Below, one piece after another: positions 15,426 to 24,103 of a stretch of DNA of 64,000 nt. Source of the stretch: Dactylococcopsis salina PCC 8305 (GTDB lineage Bacteria > Cyanobacteriota > Cyanobacteriia > Cyanobacteriales > Rubidibacteraceae); NCBI RefSeq assembly GCF_000317615.1, contig NC_019780.1, positions 2,067,840 through 2,131,839 on the forward strand, in the 5' to 3' direction. The translations under genes were made by a program, and so were the position numbers. Positions within the stretch are counted from its first letter, which is position 1; each line of letters starts with the position of its first letter. A model generated the notes under the pieces. It was not told the origin of the DNA. It saw only the letters and a list, made by a program, of their open reading frames with translations, and did no database searches.

Positions 15426-15443
15426 TATCCCCTAGGGGGGTAT
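15426..15443 (+). promoter_or_regulatory. G-tract palindrome, candidate Ni/Co regulator site
   Basis: TATCCCCTAGGGGGGTAT is centred on CCCCTAGGGG and lies 60 bp before the lipoprotein gene that opens the CbiM cluster. Operators of the CsoR/RcnR/InrS metal-sensor family are palindromes with G/C tracts and AT flanks of this type. The link to such a repressor is inference; no sensor gene is in the window. Confidence 0.4.
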
Positions 15444-15502
15444 TGAAATTAAGGGAAAAAGCGAAGAAGCTAGAGAATGAAATCAAGTAATCAGGAACAA
15501 TT

Positions 15503-16339
15503 GTGGTGAAGAAACAGACACTATTAACTTCTTTTTCCGTTGGACTGTCTTTATTGGCTTTTGGGTGTGGGCAAAACACCGATGGCGGTGCGGATAATAC
15601 GAACAATGAATCCACTGGCTCAGGGACAATTTCCCTAGTAGCAAATGGTGAGGATTTTGTTAGGCAAGGTTTTGTTGCTAAAGATGGCTGGAGAATTGAT
15701 TTTGATCATGTTTATGTCACCTTAAGTGACGTGAAAGCCTATCAAAGTGATCCTGCTTTTAATCCTGATGAAGATGAAGAAATTAAAGCGACTCAGGAAG
15801 TGACTTTGGTGAGTGAACCAATGACGCTTGATCTCGCAAAAGGGGGAGAAAATGCTGATTTGATTAGCGTAACTGAAAAATCAGGAGCGGCTGGGGCTTA
15901 TAATGCGATCGAGTGGAAAGTAATTAGTCCAGAAGCAGGAGAAACCAACAGCGCGATCGTGCTACAAGGAACAGCCCAAAAAGACGGAGAAACCATTGAT
16001 TTTACCCTCAACCTCGATCGACAGCTTGCTTATAAATGCGGAGAATATGTCGGGGATGTAAGAAAAGGATTTTTAGAACCCGATAGCAAAACCCAACTAG
16101 AAACCACCTTCCATTTTGACCATATTTTCGGGGACGCAGAAGCGCCCATGGATGACGCAATTAATACGGGTGCGGTGGGATTTGAACCAATGGCAGAACT
16201 TGCCAGTAATGGGACTCTAAATGCTGACCTCAATACCCTCCAACAAGAACTTTCTGACCAAGAATATCAAACCTTAGAAAAAGCAATCAAAAGTTTAGGT
16301 CACGTGGGAGAAGGACATTGCGAGGAAACAGCCACTTAA
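15503..16339 (+). CDS. Putative lipoprotein of the Co/Ni uptake cluster
   Basis: The 278-residue protein has an N-terminal hydrophobic segment ending LLAFGCGQN, a lipobox-like site, so it is probably anchored on the periplasmic side. The mature part has strands such as GWRIDFDHVYVTLSDVKAYQ, close to DUF4382-like domains, and several His/Cys residues (TTFHFDHIFGD and a terminal HVGEGHCEE) that could bind metal. Two GTG codons (15503 and 15506) are possible starts. It lies 28 bp before the CbiL-like gene and is presumably in one operon with cbiM. A metal-capture role is inferred from context. Confidence 0.6.
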   Translation: MVKKQTLLTSFSVGLSLLAFGCGQNTDGGADNTNNESTGSGTISLVANGEDFVRQGFVAKDGWRIDFDHVYVTLSDVKAYQSDPAFNPDEDEEIKATQEVTLVSEPMTLDLAKGGENADLISVTEKSGAAGAYNAIEWKVISPEAGETNSAIVLQGTAQKDGETIDFTLNLDRQLAYKCGEYVGDVRKGFLEPDSKTQLETTFHFDHIFGDAEAPMDDAINTGAVGFEPMAELASNGTLNADLNTLQQELSDQEYQTLEKAIKSLGHVGEGHCEETAT

Positions 16340-16367
16340 TCGGAATTGATCAGTAAATAAAAAAGTT

Positions 16368-16832
16368 ATGATGCGCTTACCATTTTTTCTCTCTTTAGCA
16401 GTTACTCTCCTCGGTGCGACTCCCGTTTTTGCCCATGGCGCATCGATCGAGCATCGGAAAACAAACGCCATTGAAATCCGAGCCACTTATGACGGTGGCG
16501 ACCCCATGTCCAATGCTCAAGTTGTGGTCTATGCACCCGATAACCCCACTGAACCTTTCTTAAAAGGAACAACCACCGAAGACGGAACATTTACCTTTGT
16601 TCCTTCTTCCGAAGTGGAAAGTGGTAGTTGGGATGTGAGAGTCCGTCAATCTGGACATGGGGACATTGTTAGTATTCCCGTTAACAACGCCCCAGAGCAA
16701 GCACAAGCAACTGGTGGCTGGGAAGGAGGAGATTATAGCCTCCAACAGAAAGTCGTCATGATCGCTTTAGGGGTTTGGGGGTTTGTGGGAACAGCCCTTT
16801 TCTTCGCTCGTCGTCAACCGAAAAACAAATAA
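16368..16832 (+). CDS. CbiL/NikL-like accessory subunit of a Co/Ni ECF transporter
   Basis: The 154-residue protein has a signal peptide (MMRLPFFLSLAVTLLGATPVFA) followed immediately by HGASIEH. A beta-sandwich domain follows (AIEIRATYDGGDPMSNAQVV ... WDVRVRQSGHGDIVSI), then one C-terminal helix (VVMIALGVWGFVGTALFF) and a basic tail. This matches the extra periplasmic CbiL/NikL-type component of cobalt/nickel ECF importers. Its stop TAA overlaps the ATG of cbiM by one base, so the two are coupled. Confidence 0.75.
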   Translation: MMRLPFFLSLAVTLLGATPVFAHGASIEHRKTNAIEIRATYDGGDPMSNAQVVVYAPDNPTEPFLKGTTTEDGTFTFVPSSEVESGSWDVRVRQSGHGDIVSIPVNNAPEQAQATGGWEGGDYSLQQKVVMIALGVWGFVGTALFFARRQPKNK

Positions 16833-17479
16833 TGCACATTCCAGACGGTATTCTTCCCCCAGCTTTAACCATTGGTGGTTATGCGGTGACTGGGGGCTTA
16901 ACTTGGTATGCTTTAAGACAAATCGATCGTTACCATGAACCCAGCGAGGAAATTCCCCGCGCTTCCCTGCTCACAGCAGGCTTTTTTGTGATTTCCTTAA
17001 TTAACATCCCGATTCCTCCCACCAGTATCCATTTAATTTTGAATGGTTTAGTGGGAGTCGTTTTAGGTTACTTTGCGTTTCCTGCGATTCTCATCGGATT
17101 ATTTTTTCAGGCGGTTTTATTCCAACATGGGGGAATTTCCTCTCTTGGCGTAAATGCTGCGATGATGGGACTTCCCGCTTTATTGGCGTTTCAGGTTTTC
17201 CAGTTTCACAAGTCTTTTCGTAAGCCAGCGTATTGGATTCCTGTATTTGCTTTTATTGCGGGTGCGGGGGCGTTAGCTTTATCAGCGTTGATGTTTGCCG
17301 CTTTAGTCGTCACAACGATTCCCGTCGAAATTAGTGCGGAATTAGAACGCAAAGCGATTTATATTGGTTTAGGGAGTTATGCTTTACAAGCTGTGGCGGA
17401 AGGAGTATTTACCACGCTTTTAATTTCTTTTTTCCAACGGGTGAAGCCAGAAATCCTAAAATTAACAATTGATAATTAA
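16832..17479 (+). CDS. cbiM: Co/Ni ECF transporter substrate-binding subunit CbiM
   Basis: The correct start is the ATG at 16832, giving 215 residues with the invariant N-terminus MHIPDG, whose His2 takes part in metal binding in CbiM/NikM. An upstream GTG at 16775 would remove this N-terminal position. Six membrane helices and the conserved loop QHGGISSLGVNAAMMGLPAL are present. The partners CbiQ and CbiO are not adjacent, so either they are encoded elsewhere or this is a reduced importer. Cobalt versus nickel cannot be decided from this gene alone. Confidence 0.85.
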   Translation: MHIPDGILPPALTIGGYAVTGGLTWYALRQIDRYHEPSEEIPRASLLTAGFFVISLINIPIPPTSIHLILNGLVGVVLGYFAFPAILIGLFFQAVLFQHGGISSLGVNAAMMGLPALLAFQVFQFHKSFRKPAYWIPVFAFIAGAGALALSALMFAALVVTTIPVEISAELERKAIYIGLGSYALQAVAEGVFTTLLISFFQRVKPEILKLTIDN

Positions 17480-17481
17480 TC

Positions 17482-17640
17482 GATGGGGAAGATGGGGGAG
17501 ATGGGGAAGATGGGGGAGATGGGGGGAGATGGGGGAGATGGGGGGAGATGGGGAAGATGGGGAAGATGGGGAAGATGGGGAAGATGGGGAAGAAAAATCG
17601 CTCCCTTGTCTCCCTTGTCTCCCTTGTCCCCCTTGTCCCC
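17482..17640. repeat. 9-bp minisatellite: GATGGGGGA array joined to CTCCCTTGT array
   Basis: A run of GATGGGGGA/GATGGGGAA units (17482-17590) is followed by the spacer GAAGAAAAATCGC and then CTCCCTTGT units to 17640. The same order, reverse complemented and much longer, occurs at 52858-53210. The G-rich strand has many G4 tracts at short spacing and could form G-quadruplexes. Open frames on both strands here are only translated repeats. Confidence 0.9.
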
Positions 17641-17670
17641 TCAAACTTAATTAGTAAAAGCGAATTTCTC

Positions 17671-17676
17671 TATAAT
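17671..17676 (+). promoter_or_regulatory. -10 element close to the GHL10 start
   Basis: TATAAT ends 16 bp before the TTG at 17693. If used, transcription would begin about 10 bases before the start codon, giving a very short leader. Confidence 0.4.
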
Positions 17677-17692
17677 ACAATGGTATAGAAAA

Positions 17693-18910
17693 TTGAAAAG
17701 ACAACAGAAATTAACTATATTTTTAGCAGTGATGATCAGTGTCATCTTTGCCTTACAAAGCGTGACCAATAGTTATTCTTTACCGAATCAAAAAGAAATT
17801 CGTGGCGTTTGGTTGACTAATATTGATAGTGAGATTCTCTTCTCAAAACAAGGCATTGATAGCGCGATCGAACGTTTAAATCGAATTAATTTTAATACAA
17901 TTTATCCCACCGTTTGGCAAGGGGGTTATTCTCTTTATCCCAGTGAAGTCGCAGAAACGGTTTATGGAGAAAAAATTTATCCCGACTCTCGTTTAAAAGG
18001 ACGAGATATGTTAGAAGAAACCATCAATAAAGGACATCAGTTAGGAATGACAGTGATGGCTTGGTTTGAATTTGGCTTTATGATGCCAGTGGATTCTTCT
18101 TTAGTCAAACAACATCCAGACTGGTTAACGGAACGTCGAGATGGAACACAAATTGAGATTAAAGGAGAAGATGAAGTGGTTTGGTTAAATCCATTTCATC
18201 CCGAAGTACAACAATTTATTTTAGATTTAGTTACAGAAATTGTTTCTAATTATGATGTCGATGGAATTCAGTTTGATGATCATTTTGGTTTACCTGTGGC
18301 TTTTGGTTATGATGACTATACAAGCAGTTTGTATCGACAAGATATTAACTTAAATCCTCCCGATGAGGCGCGAGATAGCTTTTGGGTGCGTTGGCGTGCG
18401 GATCAATTAAATGAGTTTATGGGGAGAGTTTTTCATACCGTAAAAGCAGCAAATCCAGATTGTTTAATTTCGGTTTCTCCTAATCCTCTCCATTTTTCTT
18501 TACCAGCACATTTACAAGACTGGTTTACTTGGGAGAGAAAAGGTTATATTGAGGAATTAGTTTTACAAGTTTATCGTCCCGATTTAGAACGATTTGTGGA
18601 TGAATTGAAACGAACAGAAGTCCAGTTAGCTAATTCTCATATTCCCGTTGCGATCGGGATTTTAAGTGGTTTAAAAAATCGTCCTACCCCGATCGAAATG
18701 ATTGAAAAACAAGTGCAAACCGTGCGCGATCGAGGCTTTAATGGCGTTTCTTTCTTCTTCTATGAAAGTCTTTGGCATTGGGCGGAAAAACCGCCGATCG
18801 AACGAGAAAAAGCACTTTATAATCTCTTTTCTTTTCCCGCCAGTCGGGTGGAAATGAGAAATAATTTATCTCAAAAAACTGATCAAAAACCCGATCGTCA
18901 TACTAAATAA
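17693..18910 (+). CDS. GHL10-type family 10-like glycoside hydrolase, secreted
   Basis: The 405-residue protein begins MKRQQKLTIFLAVMISVIFA, a signal peptide. The GHL10/DUF187 domain then starts at EIRGVWLTNIDSEIL and runs as a TIM barrel with LNRINFNTIYPTVW, GMTVMAWFEFGF, VDGIQFDDHFGLP and LISVSPNPLHFS strands. Acidic residues in FDDHFG and WFEFG are candidate catalytic positions. Homologues act on cell-wall or extracellular polysaccharide; the substrate here is unknown. The start is TTG at 17693; an internal ATG at 17732 would shorten the signal peptide. Confidence 0.8.
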   Translation: MKRQQKLTIFLAVMISVIFALQSVTNSYSLPNQKEIRGVWLTNIDSEILFSKQGIDSAIERLNRINFNTIYPTVWQGGYSLYPSEVAETVYGEKIYPDSRLKGRDMLEETINKGHQLGMTVMAWFEFGFMMPVDSSLVKQHPDWLTERRDGTQIEIKGEDEVVWLNPFHPEVQQFILDLVTEIVSNYDVDGIQFDDHFGLPVAFGYDDYTSSLYRQDINLNPPDEARDSFWVRWRADQLNEFMGRVFHTVKAANPDCLISVSPNPLHFSLPAHLQDWFTWERKGYIEELVLQVYRPDLERFVDELKRTEVQLANSHIPVAIGILSGLKNRPTPIEMIEKQVQTVRDRGFNGVSFFFYESLWHWAEKPPIEREKALYNLFSFPASRVEMRNNLSQKTDQKPDRHTK

Positions 18911-18931
18911 ACTGTCAATCCATGCTCAAAA

Positions 18932-19120
18932 GTAGGTTGGGTGTAGAGAAACGAAACCCAACATCAGACAAAAAACGTAGGTTGGGTGTAGAGAAACGAA
19001 ACCCAACACCAACCAGTGATCAGTTACCAGTAATTCTCAAATTTATAAAGTTAGGTTACAGTATATCCCCCCTAACCCCCCTTTGAAAGGGGGGAATAAT
19101 GGGATGGTGTGTAGCACCAA
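18932..19120. repeat. Cluster of dispersed repeats
   Basis: Two copies of GTAGGTTGGGTGTAGAGAAA ending CGAAACCCAACA (18932-19010) are followed by an element with TACAGTATATCCCCCCTA and GAAAGGGGGGAATAATGGG (19055-19105). The second element recurs at 28325-28385. It forms the 3' end of the truncated ORF on the minus strand. Confidence 0.85.
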
Positions 19121-19376
19121 TTCTTGAAAATGGCATTACTTCAGTTAGAATTGCGTTGGGAATCGCTTTTTTTACATCACGAATTGCGCTATAAATGGCT
19201 TGATATTCAGAAGAAGCAAATCGAATAAAGTTGAGTCCAATTTTTCCTTTACTACCCACTCCCACTAAAGCATCATCGCATCCCTCTCTCTCTAATGCTT
19301 CTACATAATCATTGGGATCAGTATGGGTTTCTTGTAGCTTAAATTTTAGTGTAAAATCATACTCTTGCATTTCCAT
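19056..19376 (-). pseudogene. Truncated DNA-binding-type protein, 3' end replaced by a repeat
   Basis: From ATG at 19376 the frame reads MEMQEYDFTLKFKLQETHTD, then YVEALEREGCDDALVGVGSK and SAIRDVKKAIPNAILTEV. This N-terminal domain is familiar from small bacterial proteins in which an HTH segment normally follows. Here the last ~20 residues (HHPIIPPFQRGVRGDIL) are encoded by the dispersed CCCCCC/GGGGGG repeat, so the HTH part is missing. Conserved family membership is from memory. The longer start at 19475 overlaps the next pseudogene and is unlikely. Confidence 0.55.
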
Positions 19377-19419
19377 TTTAGGCTTCCTCTTCTTTGAGAC
19401 TACGATATCAGTAATTTTT

Positions 19420-20035
19420 TCATATTTCCTCATATTTCGCCTTAAAATCTTGAACAATTCCGATGAAATGATCATCCAATCGTGAGGAAACTTCTCGGAG
19501 AATTGGATGTGGAATTTCTTGATAAAATGCTTCCGCGATTCCGCCTGTCATACAAGCAATGGTATCACTATCTCCTCCGATCGAAATGGCATTACGGATC
19601 GCATCTTCAAAATCTGTTGCTTCTAAAAAACAAATAATCGCTTGAGGAACTGAACCCTGACAGGAAACATCAAAAGCATAACTTCTTTGTAACTCAGAGA
19701 CAGTAGAATTAAAATTATATGCAAATGTATCTTCCATTTCTGCCTTGATTTGATCCTTATTATAACCCGATCGAGCTAAAAAAATAGCCGTTGCGATCGC
19801 CTGTGCGCCTTTAATTCCTTCAGGATGATTATGAGTCACCGCCGCCGTTTTTAATGCTTCTTTTTCCACTGTTTCTAAATCATTAAACCAATACGCAACC
19901 GAACTCACTCGCATCGCAGAACCATTACCATAACTATAATAAGGTTTGGTTTGATTAGAAGCCGCCCAACGTTTAAAGTTTCCTCCATAACCCACGTTAG
20001 GATAACGACGATAATAAGTTTTTAATTGCTCAGTA
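19420..20035 (-). pseudogene. ADP-ribosylglycohydrolase, C-terminal part (split by IS630)
   Basis: The frame encodes TEQLKTYYRRYPNVGYGGNF, the signature YSYGNGSAMRVSSVAYWF, THNHPEGIKGAQAIATAIFLA and SIGGDSDTIACMTGGIAEAF. These hold the di-Mg ligands of DraG-type ADP-ribosylglycohydrolases (GDSDT). The upstream part of the gene is at 21159-21324, on the other side of an IS630 element. Removing the element with one TA joins the two parts in frame. As it stands the enzyme cannot be made intact. Confidence 0.85.
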
Positions 20036-21158
20036 AGCAGTTAGGCAAAATGAATTTCCTAATATAGTATAATTTATGTAGGATTAAAGAGACCAAGTAA
20101 AATAGATTGCGCTTAGTGCATTTTAGCAAATTGGGGTTGCCTCGATCGAAAATTATGAGATTTATTAGAGACTTAAATCCAGAAACACAGAGCCTTCTTA
20201 CAAGAATTAGTTGTCAAAGTAAATCCCTTCAAGTAAGAAATCGGGCTAAATGTATTTTGTTGAGTTCCCAGAAATTTACAATTGACCAGTTAAAGGTAAT
20301 CTTTAACGTCGATCGAAAAACCATATATAACTGGTTAACGCGATGGGAAGATCAAAATCTTAAGGGCCTATATAATCAAAAAGGTGTGGGGAGAAAACCC
20401 AAATTAAGTCAAGAGCAAAAAGAACAAGTCAAAACTTGGGTAAAGGAAAATCCAAAGTCTCTCAATCAAGTTCAAAATAAAATTCAAAAAGAATGGGGGA
20501 TTGAGATTAGTAAAGATACGATAAAAAGAATTATAAAGAAGTTGAATATGCTCTGGAAAAGGATGAAGAGAGGAATCAGTAAAAGCCCATATGAATGGGA
20601 ATTAGAGGTAAAACTACCTCGGTTGGAAGAATTAAAAAAGCAAGCTCAAAAAGGAGATATTGCAATCAAATACTTAGATGAAAGTGGATTTTCTCTCAAG
20701 CCTGATGTTCCCTATGCGTGGCAGGAGAAAGGAGAAAGAATAACTTTGAAAAGCTGTCAAAGTAAGAGAATAAGTGTCTTGGGGTTAATGGATTGTGATT
20801 ATCATTTAGATTACGAAATATATCAAGGGACAATTAAAAGTGATACCGTTATTAAGTTTTTAGATAAAATTAGTGAAAACTTAACGAAAGTTACCGTAGT
20901 AGTTCTCGATCAAGCATCAATTCACACGAGCGATGAATTTGTAGAAAAACTGGAAGAATGGAGAGCAAAAAAATTGGAAATTTTCTGGTTACCCCCTTAT
21001 TCTCCTAAATATAACTTAATCGAAATTCTCTGGAGATTTATCAAATATGAGTGGATTGAAGTTTCAGCTTACGACAGTTGGAAGAATCTTATTAAATACC
21101 TAGAAAAAGTGTTGGATAATTTTGGAGCTGAGTATGCAATTCATTTTGCATAGGTGCT
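20036..21158 (+). mobile_element. IS630-family insertion sequence, 1123 bp
   Basis: The ends are AGCAGTTAGGCAAAATGAAT at 20036 and, read inward from 21158, AGCACCTATGCAAAATGAAT; 17 of 20 positions match. The element is flanked by TA at 20034-20035 and 21159-21160, the TA target duplication typical of IS630/Tc1-mariner. It carries one transposase gene and disrupts an ADP-ribosylglycohydrolase gene in the opposite orientation. Confidence 0.9.
20155..21153 (+). CDS. IS630 family transposase
   Basis: From ATG at 20155 there are 332 residues. The N-terminal part has HTH helices (FTIDQLKVIFNVDRKTIYNW) and a second winged-helix (KDTIKRIIKKLNMLW). The DDE catalytic domain shows YLDESGF (D175), VVLDQASIHTS (D252) and PPYSPKYNLIEILW (E290). 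Length is normal and no frameshift is visible, so it looks active. A TTG at 20107 gives a longer frame, but the conserved part begins at MRFIRDLNPE. The 3' end runs into the right inverted repeat. Confidence 0.9.
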   Translation: MRFIRDLNPETQSLLTRISCQSKSLQVRNRAKCILLSSQKFTIDQLKVIFNVDRKTIYNWLTRWEDQNLKGLYNQKGVGRKPKLSQEQKEQVKTWVKENPKSLNQVQNKIQKEWGIEISKDTIKRIIKKLNMLWKRMKRGISKSPYEWELEVKLPRLEELKKQAQKGDIAIKYLDESGFSLKPDVPYAWQEKGERITLKSCQSKRISVLGLMDCDYHLDYEIYQGTIKSDTVIKFLDKISENLTKVTVVVLDQASIHTSDEFVEKLEEWRAKKLEIFWLPPYSPKYNLIEILWRFIKYEWIEVSAYDSWKNLIKYLEKVLDNFGAEYAIHFA

Positions 21159-21324
21159 TATAACTTTTATTATTTAATAATGCGTCCGCGATCGCGATCG
21201 TCAAAACTGTATCATCGGTAAAATGACTGTGGGGCTTAAATAAGGGAAAATCTTTCCTTCTTATGTTGTTTAAAGGAGACTCATAAATAGAGCCAATTAT
21301 ATCTCCTGCAATTGCACCTAACAT
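21159..21324 (-). pseudogene. ADP-ribosylglycohydrolase, N-terminal part
   Basis: ATG at 21324 encodes MLGAIAGDIIGSIYESPLNN, then FPLFKPHSHFTDDTVLTIAI and ADALLNNKSY. This is the N-terminal domain of the same enzyme as 19420-20035, with the first metal-binding motif FTDDT. Translation now runs into IS630 sequence and stops after about 20 foreign residues. Confidence 0.85.
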
Positions 21325-21398
21325 AATTCTAATCTCAATTTTTTACCTAATTGTTGCTACAAATAATTGAATATCTGATCAAAAAATGGGGCGAGGGG

Positions 21399-22970
21399 CT
21401 AATTTCTTCTAATCAAAATAACTCCACCTCCGAAACCAATTAATATCCAATTCAACCAGTTTCCCCAACGAACATATAACGTTTGATTTTGCTGTTTATA
21501 AATTGTTCCGATGTGGGTTTCATACTGATTCATTTCTGATAACCAAAGCGTATTCCCACGCGGATCAACAATAGCAGAATAACCCGTATTCGTCGCACGA
21601 ACCATCGATCGATGCGTTTCGATCGCGCGCATGATATCCTGAGCGTGATGTTGTGCGGGCATAGTCTCGCTATAATGAGCATCATTAGACGCACTCAGGA
21701 TAAATGTCCCTCCTGCGGCGGCTTGACGGCGGAAATGTTCTCCATAAGCGGATTCATAGCAAATGCCAACGATCGCTTTTCCAAAAGGAGTCATAAAAGT
21801 TTGATCAGCGTCTCCTTTCGCCAAATGAGAATCAAGAGGAGACAAACGATTAATAATTTTTCCTAACCATGCTTCCAAAGGGATATACTCTCCCAACGGA
21901 ACCAGTTTCACCTTATCAAACCGACTGAGGGTTTCTCCTTCTCCATTGATACTGTATAAGCTATTAGTAGAACGCGATCCTTTCCTTCCAAACGCACCTA
22001 GCCAAACTGGAACTTTCTCCTCTAAAATTGCTTGATAGAAGTCGCTACGTTGATTAACTTGTTGTCTCCACTGAAACGGAAGCGCAGTTTCTGGAGTTAA
22101 AATTGCTTCTGCGCCATTTTTCGCCAGATTAATATATCCTTCAGTGTAACCGTCGATCGCTTTGCGCCATCCTTCGGGATAAAGTTTAATCTCATTGGGA
22201 ACATTCCCCTGAATAATTCCCACTCGAATCGCATCTTGGGGAGACGTTTCTACGGGTTGTAAATACAGTAACCAACCGCCAAGATGTAAACTAACCAATA
22301 GCGCGATCGCCCCTTGTATGAAACCCCGATTAACCGAAAACTGATTTTCCTGGCGACGAAACATGATAGACGCTGCAATCAAGCCATTAAATGCGACAAT
22401 CATTGCAGTGACAGTGGTTGTTCCTGAAACCGACAGGAATTGTAGAATCGGTAAATTGTGGGGACTTTGAGTAAACGCTAACGTTGTCCAATGGAGGGGA
22501 GTATAACTGCGAATGGTTTCTAAACTACACCACAACGCCACACCAACCACCACTCGCGAGAGAGGATGATGGAGAAAACGCTTTAAATAAAACATTCCCC
22601 ATGACCATAAAATAATGAGGAGACTTCCCCAAACGATCAGGAAAACCCAACAAAAAATCGCAATCAGAAGACTGGTTAACCAAGGTACACCCATCCATGT
22701 CATTGGATGGACTCCTGTAATCCAAAATAAGGCGATTCCATAATAACCGATCGAAAACATCACCCCTGGGACGATCGAGTAAGATGGTTTTTGTCGCACC
22801 ACTGAAAGCCATAATGGAATCAGCGCGATCCAAGCGAGAAACCAAGCATTAACGGGATCACAGGTAATTCCCATTAAAATTCCGCCACCCAAGCAACTCA
22901 CCGTCTCTAAACTGGCTTTTCCCTTCAGAAACCTTTTCCTGATTTGTCTTTGATCGATTTTTAGCGACAT
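21399..22970 (-). CDS. lnt: Apolipoprotein N-acyltransferase
   Basis: The 523-residue membrane enzyme adds the third acyl chain to the N-terminal Cys of lipoproteins. The N-terminal half has about six to seven hydrophobic helices. The C-terminal half is a nitrilase-type domain with the Glu-Lys-Cys triad visible in ILTPETALPF, KVKLVPLGEY and VGICYESAYG. NTGYSAIVDPRGNTLW and a final membrane helix close the protein. It is a stand-alone gene. Confidence 0.9.
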   Translation of the reverse strand: MSLKIDQRQIRKRFLKGKASLETVSCLGGGILMGITCDPVNAWFLAWIALIPLWLSVVRQKPSYSIVPGVMFSIGYYGIALFWITGVHPMTWMGVPWLTSLLIAIFCWVFLIVWGSLLIILWSWGMFYLKRFLHHPLSRVVVGVALWCSLETIRSYTPLHWTTLAFTQSPHNLPILQFLSVSGTTTVTAMIVAFNGLIAASIMFRRQENQFSVNRGFIQGAIALLVSLHLGGWLLYLQPVETSPQDAIRVGIIQGNVPNEIKLYPEGWRKAIDGYTEGYINLAKNGAEAILTPETALPFQWRQQVNQRSDFYQAILEEKVPVWLGAFGRKGSRSTNSLYSINGEGETLSRFDKVKLVPLGEYIPLEAWLGKIINRLSPLDSHLAKGDADQTFMTPFGKAIVGICYESAYGEHFRRQAAAGGTFILSASNDAHYSETMPAQHHAQDIMRAIETHRSMVRATNTGYSAIVDPRGNTLWLSEMNQYETHIGTIYKQQNQTLYVRWGNWLNWILIGFGGGVILIRRN

Positions 22971-23548
22971 TGTTCCACCCGATTTTAGAAAAATTTACAC
23001 CATGCGTGAATAATTGGTACTACATACCACTTCCCTTCTTTTCCCCCCGATCATCGGGGGGTTAGGGGGGATAAACTTAGTTTATTTATAAATAATAAAG
23101 GTTTATTCACTACAAGGACACTAACCACCTTGCTATAATCGTTAGTAGATATTGAACTGATAAAATTGAAAAGATGACAAATCAAAACCAATATTGATTC
23201 TATTGCTTAAATTATCTATTATCTCTTATTTTTTGTCAATCGTTTATTATTTTATTCTCATATCCATTTAAGCTTAAAACAAGCAGCTACTTATTAATAA
23301 ATGCTAACTAACACAATTTTATTAACTTTTATTTTATATTTAATCAATTTAGATTCCTTAAAAAAGCAGCCCATTAACTAAAAAGTGCTTTCTTTGAAAA
23401 CTTAGCTTTCCTCACTCCTAGTTGCAGAATTGGGAAACGGAGGGTTGTGGCTTTTTCTTGAATAATCCTATTTTAGGGCAACCTCAGTCGGTTGATGATT
23501 TCCTCGATCGAAACTTAATTTTATTTATTGTTAATTCCTATTTTTATT
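22971..23548. other. AT-rich intergenic region with one repeat
   Basis: The CCCCCC..GGGGGGTTAGGGGGG repeat lies at 23043-23072. The rest, very AT-rich from about 23130 to 23370, shows no ORF, tRNA or clear hairpin terminator. GGAAACGGAGGG and GGGCAACCTCAGTCGGTTGA at 23430-23500 are unusual for the region, but I cannot assign them. Confidence 0.5.
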
Positions 23549-24064
23549 ATGAATTGTAACTCGAACCGTCTCTCGATTTTTGTGGACGGAAATAATATGT
23601 TTTATGCACAACAGAAAAATGGCTGGTTTTTCGATCCAAGACGAGTTTTAGATTATTTTATTAATGAACCTAGCGTTAGTTTTGTGAATGCGTTTTGGTA
23701 CACTGGGCTTAAAGATTCTCAAGATCAAAGAGGGTTTAGAGATGCGTTGATTAGTTTAGGTTATACGGTACGGACAAAAATTTTAAAGGAATATTATGAT
23801 GATGTTTCTGGACGTTATTCTCAAAAAGCTAATTTGGATATAGAGATTGTGATTGATATGTTTAACACGGTTGAACAATACAATCGGGTAATATTATTTA
23901 GCGGTGATGGAGATTTTGAACGGGCGATCGAGCTTTTGCGATCGAAAAATACTCACATTACTGTTGTCTCCACAGAAGGGATGATTGCGCGAGAATTACG
24001 GAACGCAACCGATCGCTATATTGACTTAAATGATATTAGAGAAAGTATTGAAAAGATCGATTAG
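23549..24064 (+). CDS. NYN domain protein (LabA/DUF88 type)
   Basis: ATG at 23549 gives 171 residues. The PIN-like NYN nuclease fold shows RLSIFVDGNNMFYAQQ (Asp-Asn-Asn), ANLDIEIVIDMFNT and RVILFSGDGDFERAIELL, which together supply the acidic metal site. Relatives are predicted RNases, and LabA of this family affects circadian gene expression in Synechococcus; whether this one does is unknown. It lies 40 bp before leuA on the same strand. Confidence 0.8.
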   Translation: MNCNSNRLSIFVDGNNMFYAQQKNGWFFDPRRVLDYFINEPSVSFVNAFWYTGLKDSQDQRGFRDALISLGYTVRTKILKEYYDDVSGRYSQKANLDIEIVIDMFNTVEQYNRVILFSGDGDFERAIELLRSKNTHITVVSTEGMIARELRNATDRYIDLNDIRESIEKID

Positions 24065-24103
24065 AATTGAAAATCAGACGGTGTATTTAAAAGTGATTAA
24101 TTT

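Noticed and set aside
16775-16831. Upstream GTG start for cbiM
   Set aside because: The ATG at 16832 gives the invariant MHIPDG N-terminus needed for metal binding and overlaps the previous stop by one base.
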